From NCBI RefSeq assembly GCF_954871325.1, contig NC_088775.1, positions 81,631,561-81,695,560 of the forward strand: 64,000 bases of DNA. Direction: 5' to 3'. Numbering within the stretch: position 1 is the first letter of the stretch; each line of letters begins with the position of its first letter. Position numbers and translations under genes: made by a program. Origin of the DNA: Gordionus sp. m RMFG-2023. Lineage: Eukaryota > Nematomorpha > Gordioida > Chordodea > Parachordodidae. Below are positions 1 to 10,330 of the stretch, one piece after another. The notes under the pieces are model-generated. The model was not told the DNA's origin. It ran no database searches and was given only the letters and a program-made list of their open reading frames with translations.

Positions 1-495
1 TATTTTAACAACACTAATAATAATGATCTTATTACATTTTAATAAATTTTGGTCGGTATTTAGCAAATTAGGTTGGTATTTAGAATATTTCCATACATTC
101 ACTTGGTAATAAGCATCATTAACCGAAAATATCAACGATATAAAGTTTCGCTCAACGTCGATAACAAGAGAATTTCAATGATTGAATCAAAAGAATCTAA
201 AAATACATTCTTAAATTATAGTTACGGTTAAATGTGGCATGTAGTACCTTGAAAAAGGGGTACATGTATTATAATAAATATTTATTTATTATATAAAAAT
301 AATTGATAAAAAAATAATATTAAAAAAATATTATATTTTGTAAAAATCGGCGTTTTTTATTTATTCTTTTTTTGTTGAAAAATCGTGAAAAATATATATA
401 ATAAAGAAAAATGAAGGAGTGTTAAAAATATTTTGTATTTGACTCTAAGAAAATCCAAGAATAAAAAATATATAAAAAATAAGGTTAGAAAATAT
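1..495. other. Gene-free AT-rich flank
   Basis: No credible coding exon is visible on either strand. A hydrophobic reading frame on the minus strand at 357-551 is only an AT-rich artefact that runs into the repeat starting at 496. Confidence 0.6.
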
Positions 496-1563
496 GGATC
501 ATCTGTTTGTATAAAATAAATAAATAAAATCAACAATAGTAAATAATGCATTACTTTTTGGTTTTAATATGGACACCTACAGTTGCATAGAAAATTTAAG
601 TTATAGGATCATCTGTTTGTATAAAATAAATAAATAAAATCAACAATAGTAAATAATGTATTACTTTTTGGTTTTAATATGGACTCCTACAGTTGCATAG
701 AAAATTTAAGTTATAGGATCATCTGTTTGTATAAAATAAACAAAAAAATTAACAATAGTAAATAATGTATTACTTTTGGGTTTCAATATGGCCTCCTACA
801 GTTGCATAGAAAATTTAAGTTATAGGATCATCTGTTTGTATAAAATAAATAAATAAAATCAACAAATAAAAAATAAATAAATACGTACTGATGACACGAC
901 GTAACGATGACATGACGTAACGATGACGTAGTAAGGACATCGGAAAATTATAATATAGATAATAAAATTGGATTAACCGTTTGGTGGTAAAATTATTATT
1001 TTTGGCGGAGATTTTTACAGATTTTACCTGTTATTAAACGTGGTGGAAGATGCGACATTGTTAACTCAACCTTAAAACGATCGTATTTATGGTCGCATAT
1101 AGTGCCATTAAGGTTAGGTATTAATATGAGACTTCTACATTTTCACGACGCAAATGAATATCTATATTATAATTTTCGGATGTCCTCACTACGTCATCGT
1201 GACGTCATGTCATCGCTACGTCATATCATCGTTACGTCATGTCATTGTACGTATTTATTTATTTTTTATTTATTGATTTTATTTATTTATTTTATACAAA
1301 CAGATGATCCTATAACTTAAATTTTCTATGCAACTGTAGGAGGCCATATTAAAACCAAAAAGTAATGCACTATTAACTATTGTTGATTTTATTTATTTAT
1401 TTTATACAAACAGATGATCCTATAACTTAAATTTTCTATGCAAATCTTATTTTGACATGATTCACTAATAAGTGCTTTGTTCAGGCTTTCACAGTTTCCC
1501 TTATTTCCAATTCACATGATTTTTTTCAAAATTAGTGCAACTGTAGGAGGCCATATTAAAACC
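496..1563. repeat. Foldback element with 110-bp tandem units in its arms
   Basis: The left arm (496-961) holds three full units and part of a fourth, starting GGATCATCTGTTTGTATAAA at 496, 606, 716 and 825 (period 110, 110, 109). The right arm (1159-1563) holds the same unit in reverse complement (1301 and 1411, plus part of a third). Inside each arm lies a block rich in ATGACGTAACG/GTCATCGTTACG, and the arms meet at matching ends (CGGAAAATTATAATATAGAT at 941, its complement at 1159). The central loop (962-1158) has no recognisable gene. This is the architecture of a foldback-type DNA element: long inverted repeats made of subrepeats. I see no transposase and no clear target duplication, so the class is inferred from structure only. 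Confidence 0.8.
1444..1535. mobile_element. 92-bp insertion inside the foldback right arm
   Basis: The right-arm unit is interrupted here. The undisturbed units read straight through CTATGCAACTGTAGG, but this one has 92 extra bases flanked by TGCAA on both sides (1439-1443 and 1536-1540). That is what a 5-bp target duplication would look like. The insert has no matching termini and no coding content, so its family is unknown. Confidence 0.6.
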
Positions 1564-2640
1564 AATTGTCAAAGTATTACATTATTTACTAAATATTACA
1601 TATTATTATTATTTTATATAGAAATTCATAACTGAGTTAATTCAATAAATTTAATATCTCTAGGCTTGGGAAAATTTTTTCAAAATTATTATGGGTTGGA
1701 CTTGGCTTAAAAAATATATATCAAAATTAATAATGGCTTGGTTTTCAAAAATTATTAGGGATTGAAATGGGCTTGAGAAAATCTTTTTAAATTATTAAGA
1801 TCTTGGATGCTTGGAAATTTTTTCGAAATATTGTAGGCTTGAACCTATATTGAGATTTTTTAATGTTAAATGTTAGTCTTATGTTATTATTATCATAAAG
1901 TAATATATTTTATTCGTAGACTAATTGGTAAATCAGAGATTTCCCCTTCATTAATTATAAATTTAATATCTCTGGGCTTGGTTTCAAAATTATTAGGGAT
2001 TGAGGTGGGCTTGAGAAAATCTTTTTAAATTATTAAGATCTTGGATGCTCGGATATTTTTTTCCAGATATTGTAGGTTTGAACCTAGATTTGGATTTTTT
2101 AATGTTAAATGTTTGTTAGTCTTATGTAAATATTTTTATAAAATATATATTTTAACTCAAAGAATAGTTTTCAGTAACATACAAAATGTAGACTGATTAT
2201 GCTATGCCGACAACATATGTATCCCTACTAAAGATATCACTAACATACAACAGTCTCAAATAATATGGGAAAAATCAAAATTTAAAAAATACTAAAATTC
2301 TCTTTTCCTTTCTTTCCCTTTTAATTTCTTTTATTATCTTCCCCTTTCTTGTCATTTCCCTTTCCTATCTTCACTTTTTAATTTTCTTTATTTTTACCTT
2401 CCTTTACCTTCCTTTACCTTCCTTTCCCTTTTAATTTCCCTATTTTCTTTCCATTTAATTTTCTCTTATTTCCCTACCTTAGGCTACACACTCCAGCCGA
2501 AAGCTGGGCTTATCAATCATTCAATTCTTAATTCAATTCAAGCAAAAAAATTATACTGGGTCATATGACGTGAAGCCCAATAAAATCTACCAAATGCAAA
2601 ATAAAGTTATTCATCTATATATACTAAAAATGCTTATACT
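1564..2640. repeat. Degenerate direct repeat with GGGCTTGG motifs
   Basis: Two direct copies of a segment lie at about 1646-1890 and 1959-2130. Both begin AATTTAATATCTCT(A/G)GGC and both contain GAAAATCTTTTTAAATTATT and TCTTGGATGCT(T/C)GGA. A pyrimidine-rich run (2280-2480, many CTTTCCC tracts) follows. No gene is visible. Similar GGGCTTGG/CCAAGCCC motifs recur around 11,730-11,820. Confidence 0.55.
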
Positions 2641-2643
2641 TTT

Positions 2644-4740
2644 CATTTTAGAATACATCTATTTTAGCTTCTGATGGATGGTATTCCTTCCCACTATTTC
2701 TAGAGAGGTTAACCTAATATTGACTCCTCTTAAGGTTTAATATATTAATATGTTTTTTAATTATTCTTTTGTTTTTATTTTAGATAACAAGCCATGTCCT
2801 AACCTCACTTAATGATTGTACAGGTGGTGATTTATCTGTCACTAATAAAAGAAAAAGATGGCAGGTCAATCAAAAAAAGAAACGCTCCAGGGATAGTGAG
2901 GCCATACAAAATCTACTAACAACGCAAAATAAAGTTAGCCTTATATATGTATATATTTTTTTTAATACTTTTTTATTAGAATACATCTATTTTAGCTTCT
3001 GATGATGTTCCTACTATTTCTAGGGAGTTGAACCTAAGCTATCCATTTCTCGGGCCGCATACCCTTTTATCTCTGATGAATATTTTGTCTAACTGAAAAT
3101 TAAACAAAGTACATTTTTAAGATTTAACTAAATTAATATAACAATCTTTGTCCTACTTTTTTAAAAGCTTACCATTTTGTTGGATCCACCATTGCTCTAT
3201 TATTCCTGCTGATTATTATGTATAATGCTCGAAATAATATACATAGTATATTATTTTTATATATAATTTTATATCTATTCTAAAAAATCATTATATAATA
3301 CTATATTTATTTTTATTCAATTAAAATTATATATTTATTCTTACAGTTCCTACCTTTTTTAACAATACTCCTTTTTATTCTTTCAATAAAAAATACTAAA
3401 CGGGGTTTTCTATTTTCTATTTTTCATTTTTATGATTTTATATTTATTCAAAAAAAAATACATATTACGGTATTTATATATTATTTAAATTATTCTATAC
3501 TTATTCACAAGGATCCTATTTTTTAAAAAAATTTGCCAATTGATCTCTACGAATGGTATTTTATTCTATTCCTACCTTATAAATTTAACTTGAGAATTAT
3601 TTTATATTTACTTTATAAAACTATCCCCATCTTATTTCCTCTTTATAATTGTTCAAATATTGATATAACAGCTATTAATAATGCACAAATGCAAAATATA
3701 CCTTTAGAATATTATAATAGGCTTGATAAGCCACCCTCCCCCCTACCCAAAAAAAAATTTTTTTTTGATGATATCCTTCCATCTACTAGATATATGCATC
3801 TAATATTGACCCATCTACTGGTTTACAGAATTTTAATGTTCGTTTTATTTCAATAATAATGTTTATTTATATTTTTGCCTGATTTCTTTATTTGTCTAGG
3901 CTAACCCAACCTTAATCCCTCACAATGCTACAAAACTTGATGAATCTATTAAAGATAAGCAAAGAAAATAATGACGAATAAACAAACGCCTTGCCAGTTC
4001 TAGAGTTACTGGTAGCTAAAATAATAAAAAACTACGCTTGAAACTAACTCCTCTGGAGGTTTATTTTTTTTTTTTATCTTATGTTTCATATTTATATGTT
4101 TATTTTATTTTCACCCAGTTGCCTCCAAATGATATTTCTATCACTACTACCACATTCCCTATGCCACCTCTGCCTATTTTTTTAACATATATAAGCATTC
4201 AATTCCGTACTATCATTCACTTCACTAGGAGTTATTATAAATATTACTTTATCGGATTCTCTGAGAAACTTTCATTCATGAATATTTAGAGGAATGTTCA
4301 AACTTGATTGTGCAGTACGGCCATTTTCATCAACTTTATTAATGGAAAAATATGCAGTAGTTCTTTCGTGGCCTTTATAACAATTCTTACTACCTTTTTA
4401 AGGTTCAGTTAACATTGTCGTTCATGATTCTATTTTAGAGGGGGCTACCAATGCTGACATTGATAGAAATATCATTTTGCGTTCTTCTTTTACCAGTATC
4501 CCAAGGCATAGGCATATGACTCAAATTTATCAGGACATATTGTGTTTTGTACACTGCTTTGGTAACCCGTCATTACTTTCATCTATAACCCTAAATGATA
4601 TGAAATTGTACATCAATTATTTCCTTTCCAGACAATCTTCAGATTTATTTTGTCGCTTTTTCCATCAAAAATAAAAATGTCAACAAGGATTTGCTCTTTT
4701 ATCAAATACACAACATACCTCATTATTTTTTAAAAAAATT
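2644..4740 (+). mobile_element. Decayed Helitron, copy 1
   Basis: The segment carries a recognisable Helitron Rep N-terminal fragment at its right side (4440-4674). Two direct copies of a roughly 330-bp unit lie on the left, each with ACATCTATTTTAGCTTCTGA (2655 and 2985). Between them are weak coding-like scraps, and at 3130-3560 there are a few copies of a minisatellite unit that is abundant in the second copy. The same blocks recur in reverse complement at about 12,290-13,350, so both are copies of one family. Neither the 5' TC nor the 3' CTRR end could be placed with confidence. No helicase domain is visible, so the copy is non-functional. Confidence 0.6.
4440..4674 (+). pseudogene. Helitron Rep, N-terminal domain fragment
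   Basis: A reading frame of about 78 codons has the layout of the Helitron_like_N domain. It runs ILRSSFTSIPRHRHMTQIYQ, then DILCFVHCFGNPSLL, then SSDLFCRFFHQK. This parallels the family pattern of LPSSF..SPR, a YQDA..V..FGKPDLF core, and RPDL..RVFHLK. It stops after the last motif, so the HUH nuclease and helicase parts are missing. The family assignment is by eye, from memory of the domain; a profile search would confirm it. Confidence 0.65.
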
Positions 4741-5023
4741 AGCCTAAATTTATATGTCAATAAAAAATATATATATATTTAATTTGCATAAAAGTTTCAT
4801 TAGTGTTTAATGGCTTTTTTGTTATTTAAATAGATGGTTCAGATATTTATAACGATTTATAATGGTTTAACTGTTCTTTACGGTTCACTCCGGTCCCTGA
4901 AGATCAATGAAAATAAGCATAAAAAGGAATATGGAAATTAATAATAAAATAGACTTCTTTAGAAAATATCTTATATAGTTATCGTAACACACCAAACGCA
5001 ACAATCAACAAATACCAAGCGAA

Positions 5024-5419
5024 GTGATGTTTTCCAGAACTATAAGAACCAGATGGGATTTAATTAAATCACAAGATGATAAAGTGAATGAATTTAGTCA
5101 AAATATATCGTCAAATAGAAATATTGTGATGCGTGACAAAGTTTGGTATAAAACTTTCAAGGAAAACATTTGGGTCAAAGGTAGGGTAACATGTAAAGAT
5201 TGGAATTTATCATATGAAATAGATACTGGAAACAAAATTATAAAAAGACATTTAGACCAGATTAAAAAAAGGTCAACGAATATTATACCTCTTAATAATG
5301 GTACAACAGATTTGAAAACATATGTTAATAATACAATACCTTATACTTTAAATTTTAGAAGGAAAAGAAGTGATGATGAACCAGTAAGAAATCAAAGTAT
5401 ACAAGTACAAGAGTCTTAA
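5024..5419 (+). mobile_element. Ty3/gypsy-type pol fragment (fossil)
   Basis: An open stretch of 131 codons resembles the extreme C-terminal tail of gypsy-family Pol (K02A2.6-like). The tell-tale pieces are IVMRDKVWYKTF, WVKGRV and SYEIDTGNKIIKRHLDQIKK, which match the post-integrase region that normally reads VWYR...GVI...YEV..G...KRHIDQL. No upstream integrase, RT or protease and no LTRs were recognised nearby, so this is a broken remnant of unknown age. The Ty3/gypsy assignment is by motif only. Confidence 0.7.
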
Positions 5420-6624
5420 CAGTCAAAGACCTATCTGAAATATAATATTGCCTAAAAAATTCTAAAATTTCATAATATAAAAAAAGATTAAAATAGATAT
5501 ATATAATAAATAATAAAATATCTATTTTTTTGTTATAAATAATTTTTAAATTTAAAATAAACTTTAAATAGCTTATACTATATAAACAAGATTTTCTTTG
5601 ATCAAAACTAATGAAATATACTAGTGATGACTAACGATAACTCTCAATGATCGACAAAGGACAAACGAGCAATAAATGATGAAGAAACCGATAAGAACAA
5701 ACGATAAGATGATAGATAGAGGGCAAAACTTTTAAAAAAAAGAAAGAATGAAATGTTAAGTAGTTTTAATTGTTTTTTTATTTATAATTCACCTTTACTT
5801 GTTTTTGTAATGACATTTAAAGTTTAAATTGTTTTTCTTTTTTATTGAACTACACTAATTCTAATTGTGGATGAATTATATTAGTTACAAATTTCATTAT
5901 AAAAAGATTGAGATTTGTATTTTCAATGAATAAATTTTATTCTTTATTAAAATTAATTTGATGTTTATCTTTCTCCGAATATTATATCCAAATCCAATCT
6001 TCAGAAAACTATAATAATCTTAATAAATTTTCAATAATTATTATGCATTAATTATTGCAAAAAAAGAAAAATTTTTTATTAAAAAAAGTAAGGAAAAAAA
6101 TATAATATAAAAATTTTTTTTCTATTTATTAAAAAAGATAAGCATTTTTTAATTTGCTTCCCCAATGTATATTTTTTTAAATGTAAAATGTACATGGCAT
6201 GATTTTCTCTTTATTTATTAAAAAAAATAAGCAATAATAAATTTGCTTCCCTCATGTATATATTTTTTTAACGTAGTAAGATAATATTTTTTAACGCATA
6301 TATAATAATAATTCTTATTAACGTAGTAAAAATAATATTAATATTTTTAACGTTATAAAAATTATATTAATTTTTTAACAAGTCAGATTATTTTTTTAAA
6401 CATATTATAAAGATTATATTAAATTTATTTAAAAACTTTGTAGGAAAAATTCCAAGGGAAGCAATGTTACCCTTGCTTCTAAGGAAGCTTCGTTACTGTT
6501 TTAAGAATGCGATTTTTTTTTATTAAAAACGAATTTAAAACAAGTTCAAATAAAATCCTATAAAAAATATAACGTTATATATAAAAATTTAAAAAAACAT
6601 ATAGAAAAGTGTAAAATATCTTTT
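5420..6624. repeat. AT-rich spacer with short tandem repeats
   Basis: No gene is seen. From about 6120 to 6260 a roughly 95-bp unit is repeated twice (TTTATTAAAAAA, then AATTTGCTTCCC, then ATGTATAT). From 6270 to 6420 there is a looser series of TTTTTAACGTAGTAA units. The right end of the region flanks the 3' end of the ASTE1-type gene and would contain its 3' UTR; no unambiguous poly(A) signal can be chosen in such AT-rich DNA. Confidence 0.45.
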
Positions 6625-8778
6625 CTAAATAACTATACATCGTAAAAGATTCGTAAAAAATTTATATATCTCATTGTCGGCCTTGAACAATTCTGTCCTT
6701 AGAAACCCTAAAACAGGATTAGGAACATTTCGATCATCATTCAGCAAATTTTTATTTGTATAGTTCAAATTTTTAAATTGTTTTGCTAAATTATAAATCT
6801 GGGAAGAATTTATAAATGCTAAAAATGGTATCAAAGTTGAGTGAGAATTAAATGCAAAATTGGATATTTGATTGAGTAAATATAATGCATAAAGGCACGT
6901 TTGCCATTGGGCTATACCATGAATTAACTCCATATCCATGCTTTTGCAGCGTTGAGAATTTATTGTGAATTTATGAATTTGTTTATACTTGGACATAAAT
7001 TTTGCCTGTTGCTCATGAAAATTTTTGATTTCTTCCTTAGAATAACGGGTTAAACACTGAGTACTTTTAAGAAGAGGGGGTAATAACATTAATATCAAGG
7101 CTATGGTTATAAAGATATGTGAGGAGCTAGGAAATGTATGACATTCTAAGTTGAAGGGGGCAGCCGATGTATTGGTAGGATCATATTTTTGACAAGATGT
7201 GGCATGAAAATATTTTAAACTGATCAGAAATAATTTGAAATCTTGGGATATGATATTAAATGCATCATGGTCTATTCCGAAAGATTTAAAAATAATAAAG
7301 GTAAACAGATCTTCTGGTAAAGTCATTTGGTTATTTATTGGTGCAGAAGAGTTGAGGAAATTCCCATATGGTTTTACTTCTATATCATCAAAAAACATAT
7401 TCCCCAACTTTCTTTTATACTCGTATATTGATAAGCTCAAATTGCTCTTGGCATTAGTTGAAGGCTGTAAAATTTTCCCCAAAAAAATTATATATACAAG
7501 TTTACGGATATCTTGACTTATATTATATGATGATTCATCATGATAGTTTTCAACTTGAGTAGATAGATGTAAGGTCCTTTTAAATAATAGATTCAATAAT
7601 TGGTAATTATAATTCACTTCATGAAATTCATTTTGAAGGTATAACAAAACTTTATGAGAATTAGATCCAAAATTTATATCATTTTGATCAAACAGCCTTT
7701 CCTTCACTAACTTGATAAACTCTGGATTTAAGACATGACAATTGGTACAATTATATTGAATATTATCATTCATGTGATAAAATTTTTGTAAACAATTATA
7801 TTTGAATACATCTGGATATTCACATTTAATAATAGTTATAGCTTTATGTGAAAAGAAACAAGACACTAAACTTTCATTTGATAAATGATATATTTCAATT
7901 GAAGTACAAATTTGACTTTTAATTTTAAGATTAAGTTCGAAATGAGATAAAACGTTTTCTAGAGCTGAATCAATAGTTTTAAAGTTTGATAACCATAACA
8001 GTACACATTTAATACGTGATTGATACCTTTTGTCATTTAGTTTGTAATTAAAACCAATATTTTCCAAAAATGATGTATAATCATCATGAGAATAGTCATT
8101 TCCATTTATGGCAGCCAATAATGGTAATAACTCTAATTTTAATCCTGGGTATTCAGATAATAACAATTTTTGACGAAATATGTTTGCTTTAAAGGGGTAG
8201 AAAACTAAATTTTCATTAAGGATATCTTGATACCAATATTTAATAAAGCTTATACTTGAAAGTGGAATATAGCCATGAGTCAGTGGATAAATATAAAAAT
8301 CACTATCCTCACTCAAAACTGCACAATTCCAATAATTAGCAAGTTCAGCAATTTCCTTATCAGCTTCAAAAAGGCATTGATAATGAGGTATATTAAGTTC
8401 CTTCAAAATTTCAATAAATATAACTTCACAAAGAATTGGTAATATAAATGTGTTGCCATGTAGAGGTTTTAAAGATTTTTGCAATCTTACTTTTTGCCTT
8501 TGAAGTCTAGTTTCTGTTTTATGATTATAAGGATCAGAACAACCATCTAGTATAACATAAGGTATTATTTTATTATAATGTAATATAGCAAAAAATCTTA
8601 TAACCACTAATTTATAACTGCTATATTCGCCATTAAAATGAGAATTAATAGAATTTGAAAAATATAGAAAATGAAGTAGATTGGATCCATCAATTATCAA
8701 TTTATCATTTTTTAAAATAATTTCATTAAGTGATAATGAGTTGTGTTTTAAATATGAGCCAAACCCTCTTACTCCCAT
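6625..8778 (-). CDS. ASTE1: Asteroid-type XPG-like nuclease homologue (ASTE1)
   Basis: A single uninterrupted frame of 717 codons, close to the length of human ASTE1 (about 680 aa). The start fits the family: MGVRGFGSYLKHN, with the initiator Met followed by the G-x-R-G-F/L turn typical of XPG/FEN1-like N domains. The N domain continues with IIDGSNLLHFLYF (DG metal-site region), PYVILDGCSDPYN and KTETRLQRQKVRLQK. The I-region follows at residues about 130-175: FEADKEIAELANYWNCAVLS and EDSDFYIYPL, keeping the acidic E/D pairs of the nuclease core. LPLLAAINGNDY matches the ASTE1 GNDHV-type motif. Two ASTE1-specific blocks occur later: STQVENYHD...ISQDIRKLVY, and IAQWQTCLYALYLLNQI near the C terminus. 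The human and yeast-related family acts as a structure-specific DNA nuclease in double-strand break handling; here that role is inferred. No intron is needed, and no clear neighbour within 8 kb shares its strand. Confidence 0.93.
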   Translation of the reverse strand: MGVRGFGSYLKHNSLSLNEIILKNDKLIIDGSNLLHFLYFSNSINSHFNGEYSSYKLVVIRFFAILHYNKIIPYVILDGCSDPYNHKTETRLQRQKVRLQKSLKPLHGNTFILPILCEVIFIEILKELNIPHYQCLFEADKEIAELANYWNCAVLSEDSDFYIYPLTHGYIPLSSISFIKYWYQDILNENLVFYPFKANIFRQKLLLSEYPGLKLELLPLLAAINGNDYSHDDYTSFLENIGFNYKLNDKRYQSRIKCVLLWLSNFKTIDSALENVLSHFELNLKIKSQICTSIEIYHLSNESLVSCFFSHKAITIIKCEYPDVFKYNCLQKFYHMNDNIQYNCTNCHVLNPEFIKLVKERLFDQNDINFGSNSHKVLLYLQNEFHEVNYNYQLLNLLFKRTLHLSTQVENYHDESSYNISQDIRKLVYIIFLGKILQPSTNAKSNLSLSIYEYKRKLGNMFFDDIEVKPYGNFLNSSAPINNQMTLPEDLFTFIIFKSFGIDHDAFNIISQDFKLFLISLKYFHATSCQKYDPTNTSAAPFNLECHTFPSSSHIFITIALILMLLPPLLKSTQCLTRYSKEEIKNFHEQQAKFMSKYKQIHKFTINSQRCKSMDMELIHGIAQWQTCLYALYLLNQISNFAFNSHSTLIPFLAFINSSQIYNLAKQFKNLNYTNKNLLNDDRNVPNPVLGFLRTELFKADNEIYKFFTNLLRCIVI

Positions 8779-9032
8779 ATTTCAAGTGGATAATGGAATT
8801 AATTGCACGAATCTTTAAATCTTAAAACAGAACAATATAAGATTGCTGCTCGGTAAATAATTGAAAAATATTTTAAAAACCGTAAAAATAATTGGCGGGA
8901 AATTTAAAAAACATATGTTCATATATAGCCGAAAAAAACAATTTTTTTTTTAAGGTTTCACTTCAGGTGGTAAGTTACTTCTAACTTTTCCCATATAATA
9001 TTATTCATGTAATCCATTCTATAATTTATATT

Positions 9033-9370
9033 TAGTGATTTAACTTTGTAAGTGAGTTTTAGTTTGTTCTCTTTCGTTTCCCCATCAATTCTAAACTCTT
9101 AACCTTGTTTCCTATATAGTTTTTAGGCCTTCTCATCATACGTTCATACCAATTAAGTCTGTTCACTATGATATTTGTCTTAGATGTTGGATTTAACTTT
9201 GTGAATCCATATGAGTTTTATTTTTTTCTTTTCCGTTTACCCATCAATTCTAAATTCACTTAACCTTGTTCCCTAAATAGTTTTTAGGCCTACTCATTAC
9301 ACGTTCATACCGGTTAGGTGTGTTCACCATGATCTTTGTTTTAATAAGTCCTACCTTTAAACTTCACAGT
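9033..9370 (-). mobile_element. Tandem pair of RTE LINE 3'-tail fragments
   Basis: Two successive units of about 153 bp (about 9033-9185 and 9186-9370) are close relatives of the C-terminal coding end of the RTE LINE at 21,245-22,990. All three contain, on the plus strand, CCCATCA, then TTAACCTTG, then TAGTTTTTAGGCC, then CGTTCATACC. On the minus strand this encodes the RRP(K/M)NYIGNKVKSLE region. Both units are too short to encode anything. The tandem arrangement of the same tail piece is unusual for simple 5'-truncated insertions. Confidence 0.65.
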
Positions 9371-10330
9371 TAATTTATATTTCGTATCATCCTTTTTTGA
9401 TACCACATATAGTTGTTGAGAATAACTACTTTATTAATTTTTAAAATATTTAATTAGTTATTTTTTTTATATATTTTGAATTTATTATTCTATGAATTTT
9501 CCGATAGTATCAATAATCAACGATTTTCTATGTTTTTCTTCCCCAAATTTTTCCTTTCTTAAATTTTGATTTGATAGATTTTAAAAAACTTCTTTTATAT
9601 ATGGTAGATAAATCACTTTCATTTTTTTTATATATTTTGAATTCATAAATTATCGTACATAAATCACTTTCATTATTTTAAATTCTTAATTTCCAATCCA
9701 TTTTCAATACCACAATTCATCTTGGATCTATAAGTAAATTCATCAATTTTTTTCTTTAGAATTAAATGGTTATTATAACTTAACATTTTTTAAAGTCCTG
9801 TTCTCGTTTTCCCATTTTCGTAGACATTTAATCTTACTAAGAAATTTCTCAATTACTTCTAATATTTCCCCTCCAAATTGTATTTAACACCTATACACTC
9901 ATCATTTTCTTTGTTTTTTTTAATAACCTCATTAACTTTCATTTTCAACCTATTTAATTTTCTTAAATAAAATCTTCTAACATTATAATATCTTCTTATA
10001 ACTTTTTATTTACTATTATTTTTGAAGAGAACGAGTTAATATACTAGAAGATCTTTTGGTTATCCTTTATATTATAATGATCAATAGAATCATTTGAACA
10101 ATTTGGATGTTTCCAAATTATTGGCAGAATAATTTGAGGGTTCACTAATATGGATATTATTATTAACTCGGGCGTTGCCAGAGCCCAGCCTTCAGCCGGG
10201 AAGAATGTAGCATGGGAATCACAAATGGCACGAAATCAGAGATAGCCATGAATCACAAATAGTGGTGAGTGACAAATAACGATGAATCACACATCAAAGT
10301 TATAAAAAATTAAAATATAATATAGGTATA
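9371..10330. other. Gene-free AT-rich spacer
   Basis: No exon or RNA gene is recognised. The left part (9430-9990) is strongly T-rich. GGGCGTTGCCAGAG at about 10,174, followed by CAGCCTTCAGCCGGG, resembles the end of a decayed DNA transposon, but no partner end was found. Confidence 0.4.

Noticed and set aside
3533-4289. Two plus-strand ORFs (107 and 83 codons)
   Set aside because: Composition is AT-driven and they fall within decayed Helitron sequence; no recognisable domain.
7235-7516. Plus-strand ORF of 93 codons
   Set aside because: Antisense shadow of the ASTE1-type gene.
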